A stretch of DNA of 64,000 nt from Biomphalaria glabrata (GCF_947242115.1 NC_074725.1:14564511-14628510); one strand, 5' to 3'; counted from the stretch's first letter, positions 24,396 through 36,924 are shown. The notes: a model not told the origin generated them from the sequence alone. Made by a program: numbers and translations.

Positions 24396-24655
24396 GTGTG
24401 ACAAATATGTGACCAGACAGAAAGATGTAAGACAGAGTTGTTATAACGTGTACAAATATGTGACCAGACAGAAAGATGTAAGACAGAGTTGTTATAACGT
24501 GTACAAATATGTGACCAGACAGAAAGATGTAAGACAGACGTGGTTATAACGTGTACAAATATGTGACCAGACAGAAAGATGTAAGACAGAGTGGTTATAA
24601 CGTGTACAAATATGTGACCAGACAGAAAGATGCAAGACAGAGTTGTTATAAGCTT
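24393..24655 (+). repeat. 51-bp tandem repeat, about 5 copies, grown from the R1 tail
   Basis: The unit starts ACGTGTACAAATATGTGACC and contains AGACAGAAAGATG and GTTATA; starts at 24393, 24446, 24497, 24549 and 24600. The unit is the R1 3' region, so the array formed inside an R1 copy. Confidence 0.85.
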
Positions 24656-24839
24656 TGTAAAAAAAAAAAAGATATCAACATCTTTTGAAAGAAATAAAAG
24701 TCTCTTCACTGTATTGAGAAGTTCATCCTTTTTGCCAGTCAGAGTGTTGACTTGTAAAAAGTACAAACTAATTTGGTATCTGATACCCAGCAGTTTTCTG
24801 TATCATTTACTCTCAAAGGGGAGTACAGGCTGAGAAATA

Positions 24840-25840
24840 AAACTGAGATGGGGGGTGTCAGGTGTGGGTTTTACAGAGTTCGTCTAGGGTATGATGTACT
24901 TCCCCGGGCTTCCCACCTGAACAGTGTTTATTAACCTCCTGGGGGTTGTAATTTAGCCGTGGCTCGTCTGCCTGGGCACCCCCTAACAATCTAACAATCA
25001 AGTTATGAACTGAGTATCAAAAGAACGACTAATGCAAATAGTAACGCCTACTAGTGACTAACGAGGTTGCATATAACAAAACAAAAGGTTTAAGGAAGTA
25101 AGGATATGATGAGGCATAAATGACGAATAAATATTGGTAGCATTTACAAAGGCAATTACAAGTTATATAATCTACGCAAAAGAACTATAGCACACCTTAA
25201 TCTCAGTGTCACAGTCAATCAGGGCTCGCAACGCCCACACCCCAACGCCATGGTCGGTAGTCAAGTAACATAACAAAGTCTACAAATCAAACTTGACTCC
25301 GACAGATCCCCAAGCTTGCGTCCCCAATATTGGGGAAGAAAACACCAAAGAAAACTCCAACCAAAGATCCGCCATCAGCACAACCACAACAGAGGCAAAG
25401 AGGCAATGACATCCACAAAGCGCGACCTTAGGAACTAGAGTGCACAAACCATTATGGTGCACAAAAGAGACATCATATAAAGAGCAGCTCTAGATGCGCA
25501 CGACAGGGAGCACATAGATATTTAGGTTATGGAACTTGTTCAATTATTTGTGGGGTAAAAATGTTAGAAAGAATGAAAGTTGTAAACCTCAAAAGTATTT
25601 TATAAACACTGTCAACATTTTTTTTTATCAATAATTTTCTTTGAATGTATCAACATTTAACTTCGAGTGTATCAACAGTTATATATATTATATTTTCAAC
25701 AGTAGTTGTAAGAGAGAAAAACATTAAAACTATAAGTTAAACATTAAAACTATGATTTAAAATCAAGTTCTTCTTCAATCTCATGTGTTGCAGGATTCAG
25801 AAAAGTAGTCCTAAATTTGCTATGAACTGCGCAGTGGTTC
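24840..25840. other. No gene seen
   Basis: A GC-richer segment (24850-25000 and 25200-25500) within AT-rich DNA. A short minus-strand frame at 25280-25462 has no family resemblance. Possibly an old repeat. Confidence 0.3.
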
Positions 25841-25841
25841 C

Positions 25842-25904
25842 CAAATCTGGCAGCTCTCCGTAGAATTTCTTTTACGGGAGTTTTGGGACCAGTGTATTGT
25901 TCGC
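25842..25904. mobile_element. Tiny hAT-like terminal pair
   Basis: CAGTGGTTCCCAAATC faces GTTTTGGGACCAGTG 63 bp away, an inverted pair of hAT style. No matching target duplication is visible, so it is likely an internally deleted element or a chance pair. Confidence 0.35.
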
Positions 25905-26048
25905 TCTCTCGATAAAGAATGCAGCTTTGAAGCTATTTAATAAATGTTACCTAAGAAAGAGATAAGCAAGGCTATACGACATAGTCACATTCACTGCCCC
26001 TATTTATAAACGCTGTATACTATTTTTGTTTCGGCCAAATGACCATGC

Positions 26049-29000
26049 CTAGTAACTGAGTTGATATACTTGGATGTCCATAATGACCCCTACGTAGCGA
26101 ATCATTTGAAAGTCCATAACGTGACCAGTGGAGCAGCAGTAGATTTGATTGGCGTAAATCTGGTAGCCGTCTTTGATCATCATTACAGCCACCGTAGTGT
26201 TTGTATTCGCTTGTATTGTACCAGCAGGGAGCGTCACTTTTTTGACAGACTTCCAGTTGGTGTTTTGTACGTACAGTATTTCCACGCTGCTCTTGTAGAA
26301 GCGCACCACCAGCGGGACGTTGTTGCCCTCGGAGTCATCGTCTTGTGACAGGCGAATAGCGAAATACGAATTGTTGTAGCCGAAGAAGTAGCCGGTCAGG
26401 TGAACCTGAATAGAAAAACAAAACAAAATTGATTCTTAGAATGAAATCAGGAGTGTCGTTACTGTTACACAAACTCGTGTTGGGGGGGGGGGGGGTGACG
26501 AACCGTTTTAGCTCACTCAAGATATCACTCAGGTCTAAGCATTTAATTAATTTATTTACTCGCTTTTAATCATCAATTGCATTAATTTAGCCAATCAAGC
26601 GCTAAAAACACAGCCACCACCCCTCCAATCCAACCCCACCCCTTTGGCATCGATGTCACATTTTACTATCCCCACCTTGACACGTGTCACACTAGACTCT
26701 TGACAAGAGTACATTCCCTCCATCTATCGTGGCAAACATCCGTTGACCCCCCCCCCCTTTCCGGGAGCGGCTGGTCACTTCAAAGTACCCATTTAACTCA
26801 ACGCCTCGGGCAACGCTGTTCGTCTAGCACTAGCCATTATCAAGGTACAATCTCCCTTGATTTGGCCGAGCTCTGATAATCGCCCCTTCATAATACACCT
26901 GACCATCTGGGCTGATTTCCTGGACTTTCGACTCGCGCCTTCGCGCAATGTCTATCTCCCGGAAACTCTCGTCACGGTCAAGTGTGGACCCCCTTTGTCA
27001 AAGACGTCAAATAGTCTAGACCACCTTTGCACCTATCTCCCGCCACTCACCCCCCCTTGCTATCCACGTGTATATGGACAAACTTCATCGTCCGATCTCA
27101 TTCACGCTGGAGAGCCCACAGGGAGCACATCTATCTCTTGCTTGAGCTCTAGACTATTTTCATTCCCTTATTTCACTTGGATTGGTGGTATGTAACTTAG
27201 TAAAGTGCTTGAGAACCATTTTACTTATTAATGTATATATATATATATATATTTGTGCATTTATTACTACATTATTTGTGTACATATTTGTGCATTCTTA
27301 TCATGGATAATGTAAGTAGATTACTGTATACTTATATTTTTTTATCATGACTTGGTGGCTAAATGTTCAAGCCATCTGGACTAGATTCTATTAACAATTC
27401 TTACCAGATGTATTTAGCTCTTTAACTATTATTAATTTAACTCGGATATATTAGCGCTCGGCACGAGCCCTCAATATATTATCATTGATTAATTCCTTGG
27501 CAGGGAATTATCAAGACACTTATGTAAACATGTCTTATTACTGAGTATGTATCTACTTATGCTCTATGTTTACTTATGTGAGAGCATGGGCGAGTATCAG
27601 ACGTTGATCTCCCCTTTCCCTTTCATCTCATTTATCTAAGCGATGTATGTACTTGCTACTCACCGTGAATGGTGAACGTCACTTGTATTACTTATCATAT
27701 ATCACTTATTGCTGTGTGTTATTTCCCTTTAAGGGAGTCCCCATTATTGTTGTTATCTCCCTTGATGGGACACTATTCATTTGTTAGCTCCCTTTGATAT
27801 TTATGAAACTAGCTTATAGTTTCCTTACACCAGTCTGAAGATGTCCTTCACGGAAAGGCATCTACCTCCCGGTGTTATCATTATGGCTAAACCGACGCAT
27901 ACATCATATCGTTGCAGCTTTTATCTATAGGCTACATCCGCCCGAAATCTTAGCAACCTAAAGCTGATAGCAGATTTGCTGGCACCAGATCTGTAGACAT
28001 CAGTCCTACTCATCCTTCAAGAGTCCAAGTAACAACGCTAGCCACAGACTCGTCACTGGCTTAACTGATTGGTAGACGCAGCTTAGCTCTGCAACCATAC
28101 AAGTTGGACTGCACACGGAGCCTAGATCCACTACGCCAGCCCACCAGCAGACAGCATCAGTATCAGCCACACCAGTCTCACCAGTGCAGCACCGGACCAA
28201 AAGCTAAGCAACCAGCCTAATGACACTCAGACCACTTGGTTCTAATATCTGATGATGATAGTCCTATATATGTAAATACGTTAGATCCCATACTAGCAAC
28301 TGTACAGCATTTCACCTTTCATTATCTTATTTTGTATAATAAACTGTACATAAGTTTACATCTAAATATAGTATTTGTTGCCTGCATTATAACGCTGTGC
28401 TTGTAGTTTATATATGCAAGTAAGGATTCTCAAACTATAAAATCCCCTAGACACCCAAAACGGCCAAATCTTAATCCGACTTGTCACAGGGGGGACTGCT
28501 GATCTGTCGATGGCTGTTTGGTCGTGCGGTATGCGCTCTGGGCTGTAGTTCGGTGGCATTGATGTGAAACGTGCTTATCTTCGACCACAAAGGAGGAGCT
28601 AGGCCTTCGTATGTACTATTATTGTCATTATTAATAATCTTATTATTATATAATATACACATAAACACAAGGGGAACTATTACTAACTACTTCAGGAGAG
28701 AAAACATGGGTCCACAACCAACAGGGACGATATACAGCCAACCTCTACAATACCTTGCTTATGCCGATGACATTGCCTTATTGGGTAAAGAAACCTCTGA
28801 CATCGCTAGAGCCTTCATACAACTAGAAGAAGCATCTCGACCAGCAGGACTTGAGGTCAATGACAGTAAAACCAAGTACATCACAATGACAAGAGACAAT
28901 CAAACAGAGGGACAAAATATCAAAATCAAAGACCACGAATTTGAAAACGTCCAAACTTTCAAATATCTAGGAAGTACTATTAATTTCAAAAATGACCTAC

Positions 29001-32000
29001 TAACAGAAATAAAGGAAAGAATAGCAGCAGGCAACAGGGCATTTTATAGCACCCACCATCTACTTAAGAGCAAAATGATTTCAAGTAAAACCAAGAAAAT
29101 AATATACAAAACTATAATAAGACCAGCAGCAATGTATGGAAGTGAGACCTGGACACTGAAAAAGACATCTGAAAATTTACTTAACACTTGGGAAAGAAAA
29201 ATCCTTAGGAAAATCTATGGTGCCATACAGGATGAAACAGGGTGGAGGACACGCACTAACCATGAGTTATATCAATTATATGAAGACCCACCAATAGTGA
29301 ACGAAATAAAAAAGAACAGACCACGTTGGGCAGGTCACCTTGAAAGAATGTCAGACAACAGAGGGGCGAAAATCGTATACAGGCAAAAACCAAAAGGCAG
29401 GCGACTCAAAGGCAGACCCCGAATGCGATGGATAGATGACGTGGAAGCAGATCTGAAGCAGCTTGGGGTTAGGGCGTGGAGACGAAAGGCCCAGGAGAGA
29501 TCTGAATGGAAGGATGTGTTAAAGCAGGCCAGAGCCCTCCATGGGCTGTAGCGCCACTGGGATGGATGGATTATTATGTTAGAAATGAACGAGTATTCCT
29601 TCTCTGGCATTGCCAGGGTCGAGTTTCGCTAAAGAGAAACAAAGTAAATTCACTGTAGTTCTGAGGCTCTTTCTGGTTATATAGCCGGTCTGTAGCAGTA
29701 CCGTCCTCTGACAGGCAACGAGAATCTTTTCAGGAATGTTTAGGGCCTTGAAGATATCTGTCATTATCCCCTCGGTTGATATAACAATGGGCGAAGCAGG
29801 ACGTTTTGGCGCCGCCGTTTTGGCCCTGCCGTTTTGGCGCGAAGGTCGTTTTGGCGCGAGCCGTTTTGGCGACGGGACGTTTTGGCGCGAAATACATTAT
29901 GTACGTTTATTGTATTATTTCTTTTAAAAGAATTATTCATATCTATGTTTTGCATGAGTGTTTGTGTTAAGACATATTTTTCACGTCATAAATGTAAATG
30001 TGTGTTTGTTTTTCACATCATTTTCTTTAATAAACATTTTGGCTTATGTATGTGTGTTTATTAAGAGGCACACTTTTACTTTCAAAAAAGTTTTTTAAGA
30101 TATTACTTTAAAATTAAAAACAAAAATAAAAAACAAAATGAATCGATGATAGACTAAAAATTGATGCAATTATTTGTTTACATTAACATTGGTTTATTTA
30201 ATGACTCTAAGGTATCTCCAGCAATACATACCAAACACTTGCTAATAATAAGTAAAAATAAATACGTACCATGTTTCTCAAAATACTTTAAGTTAAGTAT
30301 GCATAGACACCATGGTTATTTGCCTAAGTCGCTGGAATTCAAGGGCTCATTAAAAAAAGCTACGTGCTTATTAAATTATCGTCAAATGATATCTCGCGCC
30401 AAAACGTCCCGTCGCCAAAACGGCGGCGCCAAAACGTCACGTACCGAACAATGGGGTATATTGTTTTTCTAGATAACTTCCTTAAACGCTAATCTCCAAT
30501 CCTAGGTTCCCATATTTTCTTTGTTTTTTTAGGTTTTTCTTAAATTATGAGACAGTGCTACGGCGATGTCAATAATGGTATCGGTTTTTCTGTTTTATCA
30601 ATAAACAGCAGATCAGGGCGATTAAAATCTACCGTTTTTGGAATATCCTGTGTACTGAATAACAGAACTGTTGGAAAAAAACTTGTACTTTTCCAAAATT
30701 TGTTTCTTTAACAACTTAATTAAGTTTTTATTAGGTTAGCACCAGTGGATATTGTTTATAATCAGTGGCGTCACTAAGATGGGTGTCACCCGGTGCGGTC
30801 AGATCAGGCTGTCACCTCCGCCCCCTCCCCCCCAATTTAAAAAATAACTATAAAATATAAAATGATTGACTTTTAAATTTTAAAATTAAGTTATTTATGA
30901 CAATTTATCTACAGTTCACTGGATTTGTGTAGTCATGTGAAACTCTGCACGCATCCTTATCTTTGGACTCATTGCCATTAATATATGGTTCAAGTCTGCA
31001 ACAATGCAACCATAAGTAAATTACACTGTTATTTTTTTCTTCTGATTTCAAACTTCAAAAGTTACCGACAAACCCAATAAAAATTAATGCCTGTAATGAT
31101 CTCACTATTCTCACAAAATTCTGCTTCGTGAAAGTGTTGTCTGTTCTTTTGTCTCAAGTAGTTTTCTCTTTTAATTTTTGAAAAAATCCTTTTTTCCTAT
31201 AAATAAGCAAATGTTAAGTAATGGTTTGAAGGCTTTGTTAAATGATTTAGAAATACTTTTAAATGTCTTTATAGTGGCATGTGAATCATGTACTGTCATT
31301 CCTTCAAGAATACCTCTAGTTACATTTAGATCCCTTCTCTGTCAGGATATTTCTGCTTATATTTAGATTAAGGCTTTGAGGATCGCCGCTCAAAAAAATA
31401 TTCGCTAAATAATATTAAATAAATGATCCGATAATGCTTGAAGTATCAGTGAGGTCAGTTGCTATTATTCCCTCGGTTGATATAACAACTATTATTATTA
31501 TTATTATTATTTTTATATTATTATTATTATCATAATTATTATTAGCTAGTCTTAAAGTGTTATTGTGAACTTTGTTATGTACACATGAATTCTTCCCTTT
31601 GGTAAGCTTTGATTTTTTGAAAAGTAATTGTTATATTTGCTTGTTTGTAAAGTTATGTATTTTAGAAAACTGTAAAATTTTGTTTTGATTTTCTCTTTTC
31701 TTACCACAAAGCCAGAATAAATTCCGTTTGAAACAGGGGAAAAGTTATCCTGGATAACCGGCAAGTTTGTTTTTGCAGTTTGATAAGGCCAGGAATATAC
31801 CTTATCTGAAATAAAGGTCAGATTCTGTATTAGGTCGCCATGACACACTAAACATTTGTTAGTAACACTGGAGTACGTAAACACCACGCAGGTTTTGTTG
31901 GCCAGACAAGACGCAGCGCACGATAGCTTGGACCTTCTAAGTGTTGTCCACATGGAGGTCTCGTTGCAGCCCAGAGGCGCGAAATTCAATTTGTCAAGAT

Positions 32001-32088
32001 AAAAGGTTGATGTGACATTTACAGGACTTCCCGCTAGCAAAATCTCAGAGAGGCAGTATAAACAGAGGACGATCAGTTGAATCAACAT
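26049..32088 (-). CDS. PAN-galectin secreted protein, gene 3 (two exons)
   Basis: Exon 1 is 31705-32088 (128 codons) and exon 2 is 26049-26405 (118 codons plus stop), giving about 246 residues. Donor GTG|GTAAGA (31704) and acceptor ATTCAG (26406) are phase 0. Signal peptide MLIQLIVLCLYCLSEILLA is followed by the PAN-like pattern: GC-NETSMWTT, SKLSC-x3-C-x4-C, FTYSS, KC-LVC-HGD, then IQNLTFISDKVYSWP and the family terminus NGIYSGFV. Exon 2 has the galectin-like strand order with a YFAIRL strand, PLVVRFY, NTTVAVMMIKDGYQIYAN, CC and GHV, and closes with VGVIMDIQVYQLSY; the HxNPR and WGxE signature residues are absent. The 5.3-kb intron has collected two LINE fragments facing each other and a TIR element. 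Both exons are open, so this is probably a working gene. Function is inferred only from the domains. Confidence 0.75.
26520..28690. other. Intron of gene 3, no exon seen
   Basis: Contains C-runs, an (AT)n microsatellite at 27232-27252 and a more GC-rich tract at 27880-28230. No coding frame could be linked to a family. Confidence 0.35.
28700..29575 (+). mobile_element. Non-LTR retrotransposon (RTE-like), 3' half of RT ORF intact
   Basis: An open frame to 29551 starts within the RT domain: TGTIYSQPLQYLAYADDIAL holds the YADD catalytic motif, then TFKYLGSTI, YGSETWTLKK, RWAGHLERM, GRPRMRWIDDVEADLKQLG and the closing RSEWKDVLKQA. There are no stops over about 280 codons, so insertion was recent. 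It is 5'-truncated before the first RT motifs. The 3' end has GGGATGGATGGATTATTATG, a short-repeat tail like those of RTE elements. It sits in the intron of PAN-galectin gene 3, opposite to the gene. Confidence 0.8.
29576..30745 (-). mobile_element. Non-LTR retroelement 3' part, split by a TIR element
   Basis: Two minus-strand pieces belong together: 30456-30745 reads VQDIPKTVDFNRPDLLFIDK and IIDIAV-like, and 29576-29782 reads DIFKALNIPEKILVACQRTV and LLQTGYITRKSL, the ordered C-terminal motifs of a LINE endonuclease-RT family. The element at 29792-30446 separates them. A further 3'-end copy lies at 56090-56290, and a short scrap at 31445-31490 ends in an ATT microsatellite. It faces the RTE-like element at 28700 tail to tail. 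Confidence 0.6.
29792..30446. mobile_element. Non-autonomous TIR DNA transposon with GGCGCCAAAACG ends
   Basis: The left end ACGTTTTGGCGCCGCCGTTT and right end (inverted) GACGTTTTGGCGCCGCCGTT are inverted termini. Both ends continue with extra copies of the CGTTTTGGCG motif (six on the left, three on the right). The flanks are an exact 9-bp duplication AACAATGGG (29783-29791, 30447-30455). The related retroelement copy at 56.27 kb shows the empty site AACAATGGAGTATATTG, which confirms insertion. It is 655 bp with no transposase; 8-9 bp duplication fits hAT or Mutator-like elements. Confidence 0.8.
31490..31545 (+). repeat. (ATT)n microsatellite
   Basis: ATT/TTA run next to a retroelement scrap, just downstream of gene 3 exon 1. 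Confidence 0.8.
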
Positions 32089-32159
32089 AGTTGAAGACTT
32101 TTTGAATATTTAATATTACGTTTTGGGATTCTACTTTGTTTGTAGCAGACTGTTTACTT

Positions 32160-32305
32160 GTGCTTCCAGTGCTCCCGTCTTGTTACTTCTATTTCCAGTG
32201 CACCAGTCTTGTTACTTCTGTTTCCAGTGCCCCAGTCTTGTTACTTTTGTTTCCAGTGCCCCAGTCTTGTTACTTCTGTTTCCAGTGTCCCAGTCTTGTT
32301 TGACT
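32160..32305 (+). repeat. 29-bp tandem repeat, about 5 copies
   Basis: The unit GTCTTGTTACTTCTGTTTCC plus AGTGCCCCA lies about 70 bp upstream of the gene 3 start codon, so it may sit in or near its promoter or 5' UTR. Confidence 0.85.
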
Positions 32306-32983
32306 TAATAATGCAAGTCTTGGATGTAATTTATCATGTGTGTAAGCATCTCCTATGTATCTCTTACCTTCTTTCACATCGACTTAAGCTCTTACAGTTC
32401 ATAATAACTGATTACATAGTAAGTGACTGGTTTCTCAGAAAACATCGTCCCTTTTGAAATGATGTCACTCCTTAAATTACAACCTTTTTTTTTAAAACAA
32501 GAACAGAAATAACACACATGGTGAAAATATTCTTTCCATAAAAAAAGACCCCTTGCCACTTAAACGATAGAAAAAAATATTGAATTTAGGCTGATTACTT
32601 TATGTGTCTCACTTTCAAAAAGAGAAAAAAAAAACCTCCCTCTCATGACGGTATGAAATAAAACTTTCCAAACAGAATCAGACAACTAGAGAGTCACGTG
32701 GTATAAGCATGCGTCAATAATTGAATAACTAAAATGTGTGAAAACTTAAGCCAAATACTTTTTCCCTAATTCTGTGTTCATGACTAAGAAATGAGAGTGG
32801 GGCAGGCATTGTCACACGGCCAGTTGATGATCACCTTTTAGTTCATGTCAAGTACTACTCAGATGACATCACTGCGGGACTAATGTCTAGTGGAAGCGGT
32901 ACGCCCTTCTTATCTTACCAAGGGCTTATGTACCAGTTGAATGGGCTCGGTAAAAAAAAAAGAAGACATTTTAATGTGTAGCA

Positions 32984-33540
32984 CAGTGATGCCCAAAATA
33001 CGGCCCGCGGGCCAGATCCGGACCGCGACTTGTTTTCCTTCGGCCCGCCGAAATAAATAAATAAATTTATCTTTACCTATGTAAGGGACCTGACTTTTCT
33101 CTGATGAATTGGTATCATGACCTTTACCATTTGTAGACTCACTAAATGGGAGAGCCGAAGAAACTGTAAATGGACTCTAAATTTAGAACCTAAGACAAAA
33201 AGAGAAGGGATCTTTACTTTTCAGAGGAACTTTGTAATAAGCCAACTTATTTGTCTTGTAAACTGTTCGACATTCTTGGTTTGAGCCGCGAATAAGAGAT
33301 TGTTAGACTACGATTGGAAGATCGTTGGGAATATTTATAAAAAAGAGACAAGAACAGAATCTTGCTCATATTTTAAAGTAGAGAAATGAAACCAATTTCA
33401 ATAGCGTAAAAAAAAAAAAAAGATAAACTTCCAATATCCCATCAAATAGATCGAAAAATTTCTATTAAAATTGTTTCAGATCAATATCAATTCGTTTTCG
33501 GACATTTTCGGTCATGTGGCCCTCGACACGAGTGTAGCAT
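32984..33540. mobile_element. hAT-like element, left end clear
   Basis: CAGTGATGCCCAAAATACGG followed by CCCGCGGGCCAGATCCGG is the typical end of Charlie-type hAT elements. GGCCCTCGACACGAG near 33520 could be the worn right end. No transposase is visible and no clean duplication. Confidence 0.5.
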
Positions 33541-33624
33541 TTCTAGCTAGGCTATTTAATAGAGACGTTACATTAAAAAGATTCAGTTTGTAGATTTAGA
33601 CACGTCTTTACATCAGCAGCAACA

Positions 33625-34105
33625 CATAGGCTCCCTGGTCATGTGGATGTCTGCCTGGTCATGTGGAAGTCTGCCTGGTCATGTGGATGTCTGCCTGGTC
33701 ATGTGGACGGCTGACTGGTCATGTGGATGTCTGCCTGGTCATGTGGACGGCTGACTGGTCATGTGAACGGCTGACTGGTCATGTGGATGTCTGCCTGGTC
33801 ATGTGAACGGCTGACTGGTCATGTGGATGTCTGCCTGGTCATGTGGAAGTCTGCCTGGTCATGTGGATGTCTGCCTGGTCATGTGGACGGCTGCCTGGTC
33901 ATGTGGATGTCTGCCTGGTCATGTGAACGGCTGACTGGTCATGTGGATGTCTGCCTGGTCATGTGAACGGCTGACTGGTCATGTGGATGTCTGCCTGGTC
34001 ATGTGGATGTCTGCCTGGTCATGTGGACGCTGCCTGGTCATGTGGATGTCTGCCTGGTCATGTGGATGTCTGCCTGGTCATGTGGACGGCTGCCTGGTCA
34101 TGCGG
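33625..34105 (+). repeat. 20-bp minisatellite, about 24 copies
   Basis: The unit TGGTCATGTGGATGTCTGCC alternates with a GGACGGCTGACC-type variant. The exact 20-bp period breaks once (about 34025, 1-base deletion). Confidence 0.95.
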
Positions 34106-34854
34106 TATGCGCGCTACACTGTCTTTCGATAGTCTCGATGGTCCCGGGTTCATACACTCCCCGCTTCCCTCCCCTTTCATTCTGCAGGATGTTTGACCTT
34201 GGAAGTAGATTATCTTCAACTCTGAAGGAACACACGAAACATGTCAAACATTTTACAAACAACACGCTGGCTAAGAATGGCAGAGTACTTAAAGATCTAT
34301 CGGCACACTTACTGTGAACATTCAACGGCTGTTCCATTATGTACAAGCACGCCCTATTCAAATTGAAATGTGCGTACTGTTTCACTTCTCATAAATCAGC
34401 ATGTCAGAACAACAATCACATGAGGAATCAATAAGTCATAAGACAGATATTTAGTTTGTTGCAAAGTGATTCGATCCCCATTGTCTTTCCAATAAACCAT
34501 GGCTTCATTTTCATAAAATACTCTACAATAATCATTCTCAAAGAAAAAAAAAGGACACTTAAACACAGTATGTGTAGATTGTTTAAAGAAGCCAATTATA
34601 AAATAAACTCTCTTACTGATTGACAGCATATTGCAAAGTCAATGTGGGCTACTAATTTTTTTCCAATTCTTCTTTCAATTAAGTGACGTCACTTTAAAAG
34701 ACGTCAATAAAACAATCGTACGTCATTCGGGACAAATTTTACTATTCTGACGCAAGAAAGACTGCAAAAAAAAAAAAAAAACGACAACAAAAAAATAATA
34801 ATTTTTGAATTCATCTCGCTAACCCCCGCCATCCCGAGAACAATCTTTATAAGA

Positions 34855-34980
34855 GGCCTGAACACTGACCTGCGACGTCAAAACTTGTGAGCAGTTTAGA
34901 CCAGGTCTGTACAACGTGGCAACGAGCTATTGGGCTAAACTGCCCACAGGTTGTGACGTTGTAAGTCAGTGTACAGGTCT
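34855..34980. repeat. Imperfect hairpin, about 45-bp arms
   Basis: CTGAACACTGACC...GCAGTTTAGACC (34858-34903) is repeated inverted as GGCTAAACTGCCCACAGG...GTCAGTGTACAGG (34932-34978) with a loop under 30 bases and several mismatches. It may be a fold-back element or a structured transcript; no gene overlaps it. Confidence 0.6.
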
Positions 34981-35210
34981 TCTACGACGAATGGTCTCGG
35001 CCATACACGATAACTGTATGAAAGTTGATGTATGTATAATGTATGTAAGTGACCTCACGTAATTCAGTGATTTAATTATCAAACATTCGTTATAATGTCC
35101 ATGGTTACTGGAAAAACTTTTTAATATTAGAGACATTTTATCAGTACTCCACGTGTGGCGCCGCTCCGCGTGTGGCCATTACATCAGAACTTTGCAAACG
35201 CTAAGATAAA

Positions 35211-35290
35211 AAAAAAATTATACGGAAGTAAGGACAGACGGACACAGAAATCTAACAGCAGCTTTTCATCTTTCGGCGGCCGCTAAAAAA
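35211..35290 (+). repeat. Dispersed repeat family R3, second copy
   Basis: GGACAGACGGACACAG followed by TTTTCATCTTTCGGCGGCCGCTAAAA, matching the copy at 841-922. Confidence 0.5.
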
Positions 35291-35299
35291 TTTACTTAG

Positions 35300-36225
35300 A
35301 AACTAAACGTCTGTAGTAATGAACCAAAATTACAATATTCCCAATCAGCGGAACGGGAGGTGACAACTGGCAGACATCTCTGAGACCCTGAACTTTCCTT
35401 GGAAGATTCTTATTGCCTGTTAGAGAAGGCGGTACAGCTGCAGACCTGACACATCATCAGACAATTACTCAGTGGACACAGCTAAGGGGACTACGATGAA
35501 TCTTGTTTCCCTTTTAATAGGTCTCGATCCTGGCAGCGGCAGAGCACTCGAAAAACGTTTTATATAAATACAAATAACTCAGCAAAATAAATTTTAATTG
35601 ATGACCACATGAGGTTCACAGGTCTACCCACTACATGCCCTAAAGATATAGATATCAAAGATATCAAAACATCCGATCGGCCATTAAGTAGCGCAGACAA
35701 ATCCTGAAGTACTAGACAATAAATAAATTTAACAAATCTCGTTCTTTATTAGTACCAGGTGACCGAGCAGTACACTAGAACATTTCTTTGCAAACAAGAA
35801 CAAGTTTTAATGAATCAAAAATTGGCCGAATTAAACATTGATTTATTATGGAACTATGGAAGAGAAGTAATGAAATTAAATTTGTTGATGTATGATTAGT
35901 TATTGTGTTTTAAGTGCTTTATAAATTGTTTACTTTAATTGAATAGAGAGGTGTAAGTAGCTTTACTTTGTTGTTATTTTACTAGTGAATTATTATAATA
36001 TGTTCAAGCTTCGAAGTCTACTGTCCCGTAAGAAAAAACAAAGGAAATGGTCATAACACAGCTTCTCTACGCCTTACTTGCAAACACTGAACATGATATC
36101 TAGCCGCCTCTTTTGGTTTAATTATAAACCTCGGTAAAACGCCGGTATGAGCTTCTTTGAGTCCGACATTCAGGCTGGGCAGGGCACGTATCCCGTATGG
36201 GGGACGAACACAGTCAAAGGCAATC
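35300..36225. other. No gene seen
   Basis: Searched for the galectin exon that gene 4 lacks; none is visible here. AT-rich sequence. Confidence 0.4.
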
Positions 36226-36235
36226 TTTTTTTGTC

Positions 36236-36655
36236 AGCTGAATGATGGTCGGCGTAACAGTGATGCCCCACGGAAGTTGAATGATGGCGTAACAGTGATG
36301 CCTCACGGAAGTTGAATGATGGTCGGCGTAACAGTGATGCCCCACGGAAGTTGAATGATGGTCGGCGTAACAGTGATGCCCCACGGAAGTTGAATGATAG
36401 TCGGCGTAACAGTGATGCCCCACGGAAGTTGAATGATGGCGTAACAGTGATGCCCCACGGAAGTTGAATGATGGTCGGCGTAACAGTGATGCCCCACGGA
36501 AGTTGAATGATGGTCGGCGTAACAGTGATGCCCCACGGAAGTTGAATGATGGTCGGCGTAACAGTGATGCCCCACGGAAGTTGAATGATGGCGTAACAGT
36601 GATGCCCCACGGAAGCTGAAAGGTTGTCGGCGTAACAGTGATGCCCCACGGAAAT
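36236..36655 (-). repeat. 39/35-bp minisatellite, about 11 copies
   Basis: The unit GGTCGGCGTAACAGTGATGC plus CCCACGGAAGTTGAATGAT occurs in a full form and a form lacking GTCG. Minus-strand open frames through it are by-products of the repeat. Confidence 0.95.
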
Positions 36656-36924
36656 GTTTCCTTGGAATAACAACGTAATGTTTTTATGTCTCTTTGGTAA
36701 AAAGTTGCCATTTTATTTTTTTTACAAAGTTCATATTTAACCCTATAACGTAGAGATTTTGCGTCACTTAATGTTTCGTACTAAAGACTTAATGACCTGC
36801 AATATTAATGTCTGAACGTAACCATTTGAGACAATACACTGCAAAGACTTTCTTCCAAGCCAATAATAGCCTAATACCTTTAAGTAATGTAAACGACTCG
36901 ACGTGACATGCGGTTTTCTTGACT

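Noticed and set aside
28006-28559. Short minus-strand frames in the gene 3 intron
   Set aside because: No homology by eye, no paired splice sites, and no link to the family exons.
31441-31490. Another full retroelement copy
   Set aside because: Only about 45 bases match the CCCTCGGTTGATATAACAA region before an ATT microsatellite; too short to list separately.
33781-34317. Several 60-104 codon frames with repeated W-S-C residues
   Set aside because: Frames through the 20-bp minisatellite; all three frames are open for the same reason.
36170-36711. Minus-strand frames of 90-167 codons
   Set aside because: Product of the 39/35-bp array, open in three frames at once.
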